A stretch of DNA of 64,000 nt, taken from positions 216,041 to 280,040 of the forward strand of contig NZ_SOMN01000003.1 of NCBI RefSeq assembly GCF_004564235.1, read 5' to 3'. Below, one piece after another: positions 1-8,602 of the stretch; the stretch's first letter is position 1; each line of letters opens with the position of its first letter. The notes beneath the pieces were generated by a model. That model was not told the origin of the DNA and ran no database searches. It saw only the letters and a program-made list of their open reading frames with translations. The DNA comes from Cohnella luojiensis. Lineage in GTDB: Bacteria; Bacillota; Bacilli; Paenibacillales; Paenibacillaceae. Made by a program: the position numbers and the translations under genes.

Positions 1-1
1 C

Positions 2-532
2 AAGCCGGTATATATGGTCAATAATTTGGCCATTAACGGGTTAAGGGCGGATCAATTGACGAACCGCCTGGACGAAAACGGATTCAAGAATGCCATTGCC
101 AAAGCCGATATCATCCTTATGACAATCGGAGGCAACGATTTGTTTCAGATCGCCCAGAGCGGCGGCTCGATGGCCGAGGGCGGAGACATATCGCCGGAGC
201 TGCTGTTAGAGCGTCTTCCCGAGGCCGAGCCGCGGTTGAAAGACGTATTCCAGAAGATAAGGAAGCTTAACCCGACGGCAAGGATTATTTATGTCGGTCT
301 ATTTAATCCTTTCTATGATTTGCCGGAAATGACGTCATCGGGAAGCAAGATCGTGGCGGAATGGAACGACTATGCGTACAGTCTAGCGAAAGCCGATGGC
401 AATGCGACCGTTGTCCCTACTTACGATCTGTTCGAATTCAACTTGAAGGCCTACCTTTCCTCTGACCATTTTCACCCTAATGCCCAGGGTTACGCCCGAA
501 TATCCGATCGAATCGTTCAAGCGCTTCTATGA
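2..532 (+). CDS. SGNH/GDSL-type esterase, 5' truncated by window edge
   Basis: The reading frame is open to the left edge, so the N-terminus with the catalytic Ser block lies outside the window. What remains carries typical SGNH hydrolase blocks: a Gly in NGLRADQL, IGGNDLF with the block III Asn, and DHFHPNAQGY near the C-terminus, holding the Asp and His of the triad. This resembles YpmR-type lipase/acylhydrolases of Bacilli, which are usually secreted or membrane-anchored; the signal region cannot be seen here. The gene ends 24 nt before the ABC ATPase gene and probably shares its transcript. The substrate cannot be told from sequence. An internal ATG at 14 is not a credible start because the fold would lose its catalytic Ser. 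Confidence 0.85.
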   Translation, partial: KPVYMVNNLAINGLRADQLTNRLDENGFKNAIAKADIILMTIGGNDLFQIAQSGGSMAEGGDISPELLLERLPEAEPRLKDVFQKIRKLNPTARIIYVGLFNPFYDLPEMTSSGSKIVAEWNDYAYSLAKADGNATVVPTYDLFEFNLKAYLSSDHFHPNAQGYARISDRIVQALL

Positions 533-556
533 CGGGGAAGGAGGAATGATCTAAAG

Positions 557-1528
557 ATGAGTACCGCGACGCAAACAAAAGAGATCGTATTGTCCGTTCA
601 GGGACTACGTAAAGTGATTGGGCGCAAGCCGATTATCCATCGGGTATCGTTCGACGTTCATGCGGGGGAAATATTCGGTTTCCTTGGCCCCAACGGTTCC
701 GGCAAAACGACGACGATCCGCATGCTCGTCGATCTGATCAAGCCGACTTCGGGAAAAATCATCGTATGCGGAGAAGATATCGGCGTCCATCCCGAGAGGG
801 CATTGGCGCACATCGGCTGCATCGTGGAGAATCCGGAGATGTACTCCTTCATGACGGGGTGGGAGAATCTGGAGCACTTCGCGCGGATGCAAGCGGGTAT
901 TCCCGTATCGCGTATTACGGAAGTCGTCGAGATCGTCGGCCTGGATCAGAGAATTCACGATAAGGTGAAAACCTATTCGTTAGGCATGCGCCAGAGATTG
1001 GGCATCGCTCAAGCTTTGTTAGGAAAGCCTAAGCTGCTTATTCTCGACGAGCCTACTAACGGTCTTGACCCTAAGGGTATCAAGGAACTGCGGGAGTTTA
1101 TCCGCAAGCTTGCGGAGAGCGGCATGAGCATGTTCATCTCGAGCCATTTGCTAAGCGAGATACAGCTGATGTGCGATCGCGTGGCGATTATCGCGCACGG
1201 GGAAGTAATCGCGGTAGGAGAGGTGGATGAGCTCGTATCGCAGGTCGGTACATATACGTTGTGGCAAGTGGATCGTCCTGAGGCTGCGAGGGAAATGTTT
1301 AAGGATCAACTCGACGTGCAGATCGTGCCGGAAGATAAGCATCAAATAGACGAATCCCTGCTGTCTTCGCTTCATGATCCGATTATTACGATCATGGATG
1401 AGGATCGCGTGACCGGATGGGTGAACCGGCTCGTGGCTGCCGGAATCGGAATCCATTCCGTTCAACGCGTCGCGCCTTCCTTGGAGGAGCTATTCTTGAA
1501 GTTGACGGAGGGCGAGAAAATTGGCTAA
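557..1528 (+). CDS. ABC transporter ATP-binding protein (drug/lipid exporter type)
   Basis: A 323-aa cytoplasmic ATPase that would power the permease encoded next to it. Walker A is GPNGSGKTT near residue 45, the signature is YSLGMRQRLG near residue 140, and Walker B is LLILDEPTNGLDP near residue 163, followed by the switch His in ISSHLL. The C-terminal 90 residues form the extra domain common in BcrA/YtrB-type ATPases of ABC-2 exporters. An AGGAGG lies 12 nt upstream, slightly far but the best available. The 3' end overlaps the permease start by 8 nt, so the two are translationally coupled. The substrate (peptide antibiotic, lipid or other) is not determinable. Confidence 0.93.
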   Translation: MSTATQTKEIVLSVQGLRKVIGRKPIIHRVSFDVHAGEIFGFLGPNGSGKTTTIRMLVDLIKPTSGKIIVCGEDIGVHPERALAHIGCIVENPEMYSFMTGWENLEHFARMQAGIPVSRITEVVEIVGLDQRIHDKVKTYSLGMRQRLGIAQALLGKPKLLILDEPTNGLDPKGIKELREFIRKLAESGMSMFISSHLLSEIQLMCDRVAIIAHGEVIAVGEVDELVSQVGTYTLWQVDRPEAAREMFKDQLDVQIVPEDKHQIDESLLSSLHDPIITIMDEDRVTGWVNRLVAAGIGIHSVQRVAPSLEELFLKLTEGEKIG

Positions 1529-2510
1529 TCTATTGGCGTTGATTCAGAACGAGACGCTTAAGGTTTGGAAAAAGAGACGCTTTGCCGTCCTCTTGCTCAT
1601 CTTGCTCATCCTGATTCCCGTCTTCGTGTACGCCCAGATGAAGATCGCTCAGAATAGCGCAGAGAAATTCAATGACGATTGGCGGGCGGAGCTGCAAAGC
1701 CGGATCACGGATAACACGAACGCGTTAAGCAGCGAAAGAATCCCGGAGGAATGGAAAAAGTGGCGACGGGCGCTCGTTCAACAATTGCAGTATTATCTTG
1801 ATCACGATATCAACCCGCAAACCCCGAACGCGGTAACCTTTACCCTCACGTTCATGGATAATGCGGTCACTTTGTTTATTCCTCTGATGGTACTCGCCAT
1901 CGCTTCGGATCTCGTTTCTTCCGAGCGGTCGACGGGCACGATCAAGATGCTGCTTACAAGGCCCGTTCGCAGGTGGCGCATTCTATTTGCCAAATTGGCT
2001 ACCCTGACCTTATACGTGTCGCTTATCATCATAACGACGGTTCTTATCTGTTATTTGATCTCCGGCCTTGTGTTCGGTTATTCGGGCTGGGATGCGCCGG
2101 TATTCGTCGGATTCCAGGTTCAAGGCGCGGACGTGGACACGACGGGTGTACATGCGGTCACGCAGGGTGTATATTTGCTCATGCAGTCCGGATTGGTCTG
2201 GTTCTCCGCTATGGTCGTGTCCGTCATCGCGTTGATGGTATCCGTGCTCGTTCGCAGCACGGCCGCGAGCTTCGTCACCATGATGGCCACGATTATCGCG
2301 GGAACGATTTTATCCAATATGGCTTCCTCATGGAAAAGCGCCAAATATTTATTTAACGTCAATCTGGAAATATCCTCGTATTTACGCGGAACTCCGCCTC
2401 CGGTGGAAGGTATGACGCTCGGTTTTTCGCTTGCGGTATTAGGCTTATGGGGGGCGGCGGCGCTGATTGTTTCATTCACCGTCTTTACGAAGCAAGACAT
2501 CTTGAATTAA
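1521..2510 (+). CDS. ABC-2 type permease
   Basis: A 329-aa integral membrane partner of the preceding ATPase. It starts at TTG 1521 with GGAGGG just upstream, inside the end of the ATPase gene. One membrane helix at residues 20-40 is followed by an extracellular loop of about 80 residues, then a cluster of five or so helices to the C-terminus; the stretch SERSTGTIKMLLTRPVRRW after the second helix is the coupling-helix region typical of ABC-2 permeases of the NatB/YtrC type. Together with the upstream gene it should form an exporter. parE follows 58 nt downstream, so read-through into the topoisomerase genes is possible. Confidence 0.9.
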   Translation: MANLLALIQNETLKVWKKRRFAVLLLILLILIPVFVYAQMKIAQNSAEKFNDDWRAELQSRITDNTNALSSERIPEEWKKWRRALVQQLQYYLDHDINPQTPNAVTFTLTFMDNAVTLFIPLMVLAIASDLVSSERSTGTIKMLLTRPVRRWRILFAKLATLTLYVSLIIITTVLICYLISGLVFGYSGWDAPVFVGFQVQGADVDTTGVHAVTQGVYLLMQSGLVWFSAMVVSVIALMVSVLVRSTAASFVTMMATIIAGTILSNMASSWKSAKYLFNVNLEISSYLRGTPPPVEGMTLGFSLAVLGLWGAAALIVSFTVFTKQDILN

Positions 2511-2568
2511 AATGAACGGTAGCGCGTTTATGAACGCATGCACAAGAGACTAGCAAGGGGGTCCATTC

Positions 2569-4542
2569 GTGACCGAACAAATAGATCTGTTCACCGAATC
2601 CGCGGCAATCGCGGGAAGTGAATATAGCGCGGACGATATTCAAATCCTGGAAGGCTTGACCGCGGTCCGCAAAAGGCCGGGAATGTACATCGGCAGCACG
2701 ACGGCATCGGGTCTGCACCATTTGCTGTGGGAGATCGTGGATAACGCCGTAGATGAACATTTGGCTAAATTCTGCTCGAAAATCGACGTGACCGTGCATC
2801 AAGACAACTCGGTTACGGTGGTCGATAACGGCAGGGGAATTCCGACCAGCATGCATAAGAGCGGTATCCCCACGCCTCAGGTCGTCTTTACGATCTTGCA
2901 CGCGGGCGGTAAATTCGGCGGCGGAGGCTACAAGAAATCAGGCGGCTTGCACGGGGTTGGTGCATCCGTTACGAATGCGTTGTCCGAGTGGCTCGAGGTA
3001 GAAATCTACCGCGAAGGCAAAATACATAAGCAAAAATTCGCGACCTGGGTCGACGACAAAGGCATCGAGCATGTCGGGGAGCCCGTTGGAGGCCTTGAAG
3101 TAACCGGCAATACGAACAGGACCGGCACGAAGGTCACGTTTAAGCCGGATCCGAAGGTGTTCCACGGACACGTTAGCATGAGCTACGATACCTTATCGGA
3201 GCGCCTTCAAGAGATCGCGTTCTTGAATTCCGGGTTGAAGGTAAACATTAAGGACGAGCGAAGCGGCAAAGCCGACACGTTTCATTACGAGGGCGGAGCG
3301 CGGGAGTTCGTGCAGTTCCTGAACGAAGAGAAATCGGTATTGCACGACGTCATTCATTTCTCGGCGGAAAAGGACGATATCGAGGTCGAGGTCGCTTTGC
3401 AGTATAACGACGGCTACACGGAGACGCTGGCTTCGTTCGTTAACTCCATACCGACTAGAGGCGGCGGCACGCACGAAACGGGCTTCAAGACCGCGTATAC
3501 GCGCGTCTTGAACGAGTATGCCCGCAAGACGGCTCAACTCAAGGAAAAGGAAAAGAATCTTGAAGGAAACGACCTTCGCGAAGGTTTGATGGCCGTTATC
3601 AATATAAAGATGTCCGAAGTGGAATTCGTCGGCCAGACAAAGGACCAGCTCGGCAGCGCTTCGGCGCGGAGCGCGGTGGATGCGATCGTAACCGACAAGA
3701 TGACCGTTTTCCTGGAGGAGAACCCTCAAGTCGGCCAATTGCTGATCAAGAAATCGATTCAGGCCTCCAGAGCGCGCGAAGCGGCCCGCAAAGCGCGGGA
3801 AGAAATCCGCAGCGGCAAAAAGCGAAGCGAAAGCGCGAGCCTTGGCGGCAAGCTATCCCCGGCGCAATCCAAGGACAGCTCCCGCAACGAGCTGTTCATC
3901 GTGGAGGGCGATTCCGCGGGCGGCTCGGCCAAGCAAGGACGGGATTCCAAGTACCAAGCGATCTTGCCGCTTAAGGGCAAGCCGATGAATCCCGAGAAAT
4001 CCAAGCTTGTCGACATCCTGAAGAACGATGAGTACAAGGCGATCATCTCCGCGATCGGAGCGGGGATCGGCTCGGAATTCGATGTCGAGGAATGCAATTA
4101 TTCCAAGATCATCATCATGACCGATGCGGATACGGACGGGGCGCATATCCAAGTGCTGCTTCTGACGTTCTTCTATCGGTATATGAAGCCGCTTATCGAT
4201 GCGGGCAAGGTATTCATAGCCCAACCGCCGCTGTACAAGCTAACGAGGAAGTCCGGAAAGCTAGAGACGGTGCGTTACGCTTGGACGGATGACCAATTAA
4301 CCAATTACATGAAAGAAATCGGCAAAGGCGCGGAGCTGCAGCGGTATAAAGGACTCGGCGAGATGAATCCGGATCAGCTGTGGGAGACGACGATGAATTA
4401 CGAGACGCGTACGTTCCTGCAGGTTCAGATCGAGGACGCCGCCAAGGCGGAGCGCCGCGTGTCCACTCTGATGGGCGACAAAGTCGACCCTCGCAAGCGG
4501 TGGATCATTGAGAACGTGGATTTCACGGAGTACGTGGAGTAA
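2569..4542 (+). CDS. parE: DNA topoisomerase IV subunit B
   Basis: ATPase subunit of the type IIA topoisomerase that decatenates sister chromosomes. It is 657 aa from GTG 2569 with an AGGGGG site before it, the usual ParE length. Visible motifs are the GHKL ATP site (EIVDNAVDEH, DNGRGIP, GGLHGVGASVTNALSEW), the QTK loop (VGQTKDQLGS) and the TOPRIM motifs EGDSAGGSAKQGRD and TDADTDGAHI. ParE is preferred over GyrB because parC follows directly and because the N-terminal wording (QILEGLTAVRKRPGMYIGST, with HAGGKFGGGGYKKSGGLHGVG) matches the Bacillus ParE pattern. The 219-nt gap before parC is unusually long for this pair. Confidence 0.95.
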   Translation: MTEQIDLFTESAAIAGSEYSADDIQILEGLTAVRKRPGMYIGSTTASGLHHLLWEIVDNAVDEHLAKFCSKIDVTVHQDNSVTVVDNGRGIPTSMHKSGIPTPQVVFTILHAGGKFGGGGYKKSGGLHGVGASVTNALSEWLEVEIYREGKIHKQKFATWVDDKGIEHVGEPVGGLEVTGNTNRTGTKVTFKPDPKVFHGHVSMSYDTLSERLQEIAFLNSGLKVNIKDERSGKADTFHYEGGAREFVQFLNEEKSVLHDVIHFSAEKDDIEVEVALQYNDGYTETLASFVNSIPTRGGGTHETGFKTAYTRVLNEYARKTAQLKEKEKNLEGNDLREGLMAVINIKMSEVEFVGQTKDQLGSASARSAVDAIVTDKMTVFLEENPQVGQLLIKKSIQASRAREAARKAREEIRSGKKRSESASLGGKLSPAQSKDSSRNELFIVEGDSAGGSAKQGRDSKYQAILPLKGKPMNPEKSKLVDILKNDEYKAIISAIGAGIGSEFDVEECNYSKIIIMTDADTDGAHIQVLLLTFFYRYMKPLIDAGKVFIAQPPLYKLTRKSGKLETVRYAWTDDQLTNYMKEIGKGAELQRYKGLGEMNPDQLWETTMNYETRTFLQVQIEDAAKAERRVSTLMGDKVDPRKRWIIENVDFTEYVE

Positions 4543-4604
4543 ATCCAACCGAATGGAATCGGATCAACGGGCATTACGAAAAAGGTTACCCCTTCCACCG
4601 CTGG

Positions 4605-4655
4605 TTAAAATCGAGATTGCCTTAAATGGAATATGCGGTAGCAACTCGATTTTAA
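4605..4655. repeat. 11-bp inverted repeat in the parE-parC gap
   Basis: Arms 4605-4615 (TTAAAATCGAG) and 4645-4655 (CTCGATTTTAA) are perfect reverse complements separated by 29 nt. There is no U-run after it, so it is not a standard terminator. It could be an operator, an RNA-processing stem or chance. Confidence 0.45.
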
Positions 4656-4761
4656 AGGCGGACGTAAACTTTCCAGGGGCAATCCTTTTCCTCCATGCCG
4701 CGACCTCATCCATTCAAAGATTTACAAATCGTATCCATAAAACGCTAGGAGGCAGGGTGTA

Positions 4762-7281
4762 GTGAGCCTACTTGAACAGTTTTTACCGGCATTTCTGGAG
4801 GAGGTCGTCGGCGACCGCTTCGGACGCTATTCTAAATATATTATCCAGGACCGCGCCATACCCGACGTCCGCGACGGGTTAAAGCCCGTTCAAAGGCGGA
4901 TCCTGTACGCGATGTACGATTCCGGCAATACGCCGGACAAGCCGTACCGGAAGTCCGCGAAGACGGTCGGGGACGTCATGGGGAATTACCACCCGCACGG
5001 AGACTCTTCGATCTACGAGGGAATGGTCCGGATGGCCCAACCATGGAAAATGGCGCATATGCTCGTCGACGGCCATGGAAACTGGGGCTCGATGGATGAC
5101 GATCCTCCGGCGGCGATGCGTTACACGGAGGCGCGGTTGTCGGCTATCGCGATGGAACTGTTGCGGGATATCGAGAAGCGTACCGTTCTATTTAAAGACA
5201 ATTTCGATAACTCGACCAAAGAGCCCGTAGTTCTGCCGTCTCGTTATCCGAATTTGCTAGTAAACGGGGTATCGGGCATATCCGCGGGTTTTGCAACGGA
5301 AATCCCGACGCATAACCTGCGCGAAATCATCGATGCGTGCATCGCCGTGATGAATAAACCGGAGATGACCGTCCAAGAGCTGATGGAAATCGTCAAAGGT
5401 CCCGATTTTCCAACTGGCGGCCTAATCATGGGCGGAGAAGGAATCCGGGAAGCTTACGAGACCGGCAAAGGCAAAATCTATATTCGTTCCAAAGCCGTCA
5501 TCGAGGACGTGCGCGGAGGGAAGCAGCAGATCGTGATTACGGAAATTCCGTATCAGATCGTCAAGTCCAAGATGGTAAACGCTATCGATAATCTTCGCAT
5601 GGAGAAAAAGGTAGAAGGAATCGCCGAGGTCCGCGACGAGAGCGGAAGGAATGGCCTTCGAATCGTCGTCGAACTTAAGAAGGATGTTGACGCGGAAGGC
5701 ATTCTCGCCTATCTTTTCAAGAAAACCGACCTCCAGACCGCGTATAACTTCAATATGGTGGCAATCGTTAACAAAGCGCCGCAGCAGCTAGGAATCAAAC
5801 AGATTCTTGAAGCCTACATCGCCCATCAGAAGGAAGTCGTCACGCATCGTACCCAATTCGATCTGGAGAAGGCGGAGGACCGTGCGCACGTCTTGGAAGG
5901 GTTAGTTAAAGCGTTGAATCTGTTGGATCAGATCATCGAAACGATCAAAGCCTCCAAGAACCGTCTGGACGCGCAGAACAATCTCGTTGCAAAATACGAT
6001 TTCTCGGAAAGGCAAGCGGACGCGATTCTAACGTTGCAGCTATACCGCCTGACGAATCTTGAAATTACCTCGCTCGAGAAGGAACATGCCGAAGCCTTGA
6101 AGAAAATCGCGCAATTGCGAGCCATTCTTGAAAGCCCACGTAAGCTCATGAACGTCATAAGGGATGAGCTAACGGAAATCCGCGATAAATTCGGAATCGA
6201 CCGCCGCTCCGTCATCCAGGGCGAAGTGGAAGAAATCAAGGTCAATTTGGAGGTCACGGTTCCCGCGGAGGAAGTGCTCGTGACGCTTAGCCGCGAAGGA
6301 TACGTGAAGCGTACGAGCCTTATGTCTTTCACGCGCTCCGGTGGAGAGCTCGGGAGCGCGGGCGTGAAGGAAGGCGATGTCATCCGATGGGGCATGGGAC
6401 TCAATACGTTGGATCCATTGCTTCTATTCACGCAGAAGGGATCTTACTTCTTGCTGCCTGTCCATCTGATCCCCGAGTTTAAATGGAAGGACACGGGTAC
6501 GGCTATCGTGAACGTGCTTCCTCTGGCGAAGGATGACAGAATCGTGGGCTTGGTCCCCGCCAAGACGGCCGAATTTACGACGTCAGCGGCGGCGGAAGAT
6601 CAAGTCGGTGGCATCTCTGCCGGCCCGATGTTGGTCTTCATAACGAAGCGCGGGCAAGTGAAGCGTACGCCTCTCGTCGACTACGCGACAAGCCGAAGCA
6701 TGGCCATTGCAGCGTGCAAAGTAGGCGAAGGCGACGAGATAGTAAAGGTGTTCCGATCGGATCAGCCTGACGATCTTATGCTCATTACGGAGCAAGGGAT
6801 GAGCATACGGTTCAATCAAGACGAAGTAAGCCCGCAAGGCAGGGTTGCCGGGGGCGTAAGAGGAATTACCCTTAAAGAGGGCGATAGTTTGGTCGATGCG
6901 ATTCCCGTTCAGGGCGATGAAGGAGAAATCCTCGTTCTCTCCGATTACGGATATGCGAAGCGCACGCTCTTGCTGGATTACCCGCAACAAGGAAGAGGCG
7001 GCAAAGGAATTCAAACTTTTGAATTCAAGGAAGGCAAGCGCGTTCGTCCGAACGGTACGAAGCTAATCTCGGCTTTCCATGTCAAGGAAGCCGTCCAGTT
7101 GCTTGCGTTGACGGTAAGCGGGGCGGTATCGGAGTTCTCTTCCGAGAACGCTCCGTTAGACGACCGCAAAGGCCAAGGCAAGCTGATGACGGCTGTCGAT
7201 CGTGGAGACGTACTGACGGAATCGTTCAGAAAGCCGCTTTCCGATTTAGCGGGAACGAATGAGAGCAAGCTTCAATCATAA
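4762..7281 (+). CDS. parC: DNA topoisomerase IV subunit A
   Basis: The DNA-cleaving subunit of topoisomerase IV, 839 aa, starting at GTG 4762 with TAGGAGG ideally placed. The catalytic Tyr is Y121 in [11 protein letters not shown], and the quinolone-resistance region is [14 protein letters not shown] at residues 77-90. The winged-helix and tower domains run to about residue 490; the C-terminal beta-pinwheel, with repeated RTPL/KRT-type blades, occupies the rest. It partners the upstream ParE. The last 10 nt overlap a small gene on the opposite strand, so their 3' ends converge. Confidence 0.95.
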   Translation: MSLLEQFLPAFLEEVVGDRFGRYSKYIIQDRAIPDVRDGLKPVQRRILYAMYDSGNTPDKPYRKSAKTVGDVMGNYHPHGDSSIYEGMVRMAQPWKMAHMLVDGHGNWGSMDDDPPAAMRYTEARLSAIAMELLRDIEKRTVLFKDNFDNSTKEPVVLPSRYPNLLVNGVSGISAGFATEIPTHNLREIIDACIAVMNKPEMTVQELMEIVKGPDFPTGGLIMGGEGIREAYETGKGKIYIRSKAVIEDVRGGKQQIVITEIPYQIVKSKMVNAIDNLRMEKKVEGIAEVRDESGRNGLRIVVELKKDVDAEGILAYLFKKTDLQTAYNFNMVAIVNKAPQQLGIKQILEAYIAHQKEVVTHRTQFDLEKAEDRAHVLEGLVKALNLLDQIIETIKASKNRLDAQNNLVAKYDFSERQADAILTLQLYRLTNLEITSLEKEHAEALKKIAQLRAILESPRKLMNVIRDELTEIRDKFGIDRRSVIQGEVEEIKVNLEVTVPAEEVLVTLSREGYVKRTSLMSFTRSGGELGSAGVKEGDVIRWGMGLNTLDPLLLFTQKGSYFLLPVHLIPEFKWKDTGTAIVNVLPLAKDDRIVGLVPAKTAEFTTSAAAEDQVGGISAGPMLVFITKRGQVKRTPLVDYATSRSMAIAACKVGEGDEIVKVFRSDQPDDLMLITEQGMSIRFNQDEVSPQGRVAGGVRGITLKEGDSLVDAIPVQGDEGEILVLSDYGYAKRTLLLDYPQQGRGGKGIQTFEFKEGKRVRPNGTKLISAFHVKEAVQLLALTVSGAVSEFSSENAPLDDRKGQGKLMTAVDRGDVLTESFRKPLSDLAGTNESKLQS

Positions 7282-7448
7282 GGACCGCTATCGGGCTCGG
7301 TACGGTCGATCCACCTTAATAAGATATCCAATACGACCCACAGTGGCACCGGTTCATTGAGCCGTTCCAGCCACTGGGGGTCTTCTATTAATCCGGCATC
7401 CTTAGCCATTTCGCCGATCACTTTGATTTTTTGATCTGCAGAGGTCAT
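7272..7448 (-). CDS. Small protein of unknown function, 58 aa
   Basis: Convergent with parC and overlapping its last 10 nt. The start ATG at 7448 has AGGAGG nine nt upstream; a longer TTG frame from 7469 would place that site inside the coding region. The protein begins [10 protein letters not shown] and contains a Trp-rich amphipathic second half ([21 protein letters not shown]). It has no signal peptide and no clear membrane helix, since the hydrophobic run is short. The good ribosome site and non-random composition support a real gene. I do not recognise the family and assign no function. Confidence 0.65.
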   Translation of the reverse strand: MTSADQKIKVIGEMAKDAGLIEDPQWLERLNEPVPLWVVLDILLRWIDRTEPDSGPYD

Positions 7449-7508
7449 CGGGCCTCGCCTCCTTGCCAAGCATCTTTCTCCGCGTTTACCTATATTTCGT
7501 AACTAGTA

Positions 7509-7606
7509 TATGTCGCGTATTGTCGCGACGTTCGCTTTCGTGCGGATTTATGTCGTAAATATTTAATTCCGTTAAACTATCTTTCGACATAGGGCCTGAG
7601 TATAAT
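7509..7606 (+). promoter_or_regulatory. Candidate promoter/operator of the MarR gene
   Basis: A TATAAT at 7601-7606 lies 39 nt before the marR-type start, with no good -35. Upstream are three copies of TATGTCG: 7509-7515, 7549-7555 (direct, 40 nt apart) and 7585-7591 (inverted). An 8-bp palindrome, GTCGCGAC, lies at about 7521-7528. Paired sites next to a MarR gene suggest autoregulation; this is inference. Confidence 0.4.
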
Positions 7607-7645
7607 AAAGGAGAAGGCAATGTTCGGGAGGAAAGGGGCATACCT

Positions 7646-8152
7646 ATGGATAATGCGGCGGATTTTGTGAAAAGCTGGACGAAGCTCACTAAAGAATGGA
7701 ACGCGCAGATGGAAGCGGAGCTAGCTCCTCAACTAACGGCTGGACAGTTGGAAGTACTTGAACTCATGAAGGTACATGAACCCATGAAGCCTTCGGATTT
7801 GCTTCCGCATCTTGAGACAACGCCAGCGGCGATTACAACGCTGCTCGACCGTATGGAACGTGCCGGATTGGTGGAGAGAAACCGGGACGAGGGCGACCGT
7901 CGCATTGTCTGGGTAACGATGACGGCGTTAGGACGTTCGGAAGTGGAGCGCGGGATTACCGTTCGCAGCGCAATCGTGAACCGCTCCTTAGACCTCGTAT
8001 CAAGCCATAATCGGCAATTGCTCGTATACTTGATCAGCAAGGTCGCGGGGACCCGGGAACCAATTGCGGCGAAGGATCGGACCACTGCTGCCAGCGACAC
8101 TGGAAATGACGCTAACGACCAGAACCAGAACGTAGAATCCTCGGCAATGTAA
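7646..8152 (+). CDS. MarR family transcriptional regulator
   Basis: A 168-aa winged-helix regulator. The start ATG 7646 follows GGGAGGAAAGGGG. The helix-turn-helix and wing are seen in MKPSDLLPHLETTPAAITTL and LLDRMERAGLVERNRDEGDRR, with the conserved D-x-R-x-x-x-V wing ending. The terminal helices before and after it would form the dimer, and the last 25 residues are polar and probably disordered (TAASDTGNDANDQNQN). No obvious target gene follows; the next DNA is a repeat array. A MarR protein usually represses its own promoter and a neighbouring efflux or stress gene in response to a small ligand, but the ligand here is unknown. Confidence 0.9.
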   Translation: MDNAADFVKSWTKLTKEWNAQMEAELAPQLTAGQLEVLELMKVHEPMKPSDLLPHLETTPAAITTLLDRMERAGLVERNRDEGDRRIVWVTMTALGRSEVERGITVRSAIVNRSLDLVSSHNRQLLVYLISKVAGTREPIAAKDRTTAASDTGNDANDQNQNVESSAM

Positions 8153-8162
8153 ATGCTAGAAA

Positions 8163-8501
8163 CCGCGTAACCGCAATCCGTGCCGTTAAGTCAACCAGGA
8201 TGGTCATCAACAGGGAGAATAGCACCGCCCCGCGTGCTTATTTCCTCCTAGTAGATGAATTTCGGGAGAATAGCACCGCCCCGCGTGTTTATTTCCTCCC
8301 AGTAGACGAATTTCAGGAGAATAGCACTGCCACGCGTGCTTAATTCCTCCCAGAAGCTGAATTTCGGGAGAATAGCATCGCCGCGCGTGCTTATTTCCTC
8401 CCGCAACCCATCAACAGTTTACGTAACGACAATCCCTGCCGTTAATGTAACCCGCATGGCCATCACGCAACCGCGTAACCGCAATCCGTGCCGCATGGCT
8501 G
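8163..8501. repeat. Direct repeats flanking the hairpin array
   Basis: An identical 23-nt sequence (starting CCGCGTAACCGC) occurs at 8163-8185 and 8471-8493. A diverged copy with the same continuation (GCCGTTAA, then GGCCATCA-like) is at about 8421-8466. They bracket the 51-bp tandem array, giving the 8153-8602 intergenic space a nested repeat structure. No open frame here looks coding. Confidence 0.7.
8213..8402. repeat. Four tandem 51-bp repeats, each forming a hairpin
   Basis: Copies begin at 8213, 8264, 8315 and 8366, an exact 51-nt period; the last lacks its spacer part. Each unit reads GGGAGAATAGCAC, a GC-rich loop, then GTGCTTATTTCCTCCC, so the two halves pair as an imperfect stem. 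Differences between copies in the stem (GTGCT to GTGTT, GCAC to GCAT) keep G-U pairing. This fills most of the gap between the MarR gene and the CapA gene. There are no unique spacers, so it is not CRISPR. Confidence 0.8.
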
Positions 8502-8545
8502 TTCAAAAGGACAAGCAGCTTCAAGTTTCAATGAAATTAGACAAG

Positions 8546-8579
8546 AAAGAGCATTCCCGTTATCGGGGACTGCTCTTTT
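8546..8579. terminator. Intrinsic terminator, bidirectional
   Basis: Stem AAAGAGCA/TGCTCTTT (8546-8553 with 8571-8578), inner CCCG/CGGG pair, then a short T-run. It sits between the convergent MarR region and the CapA gene. Confidence 0.75.
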
Positions 8580-8602
8580 CATTTTAACTATGACTTTGTA
8601 GC

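Noticed and set aside
3193..3738. 181-aa open frame antisense to parE
   Set aside because: A shadow of a strongly conserved gene; no ribosome site and biased codon phase.
4508..4762. 84-aa open frame in the parE-parC gap
   Set aside because: It starts inside parE in another frame, has no ribosome site and no protein-like composition.
2569..7281. gyrB-gyrA rather than parE-parC
   Set aside because: Length, N-terminal wording and absence of dnaA/recF context favour topoisomerase IV.
8213..8402. CRISPR array
   Set aside because: The 51-nt units are contiguous without variable spacers, and no cas genes are present.
8336..8587. 83-aa open frame in the repeat region
   Set aside because: It consists of repeat and terminator DNA and has no ribosome binding site.
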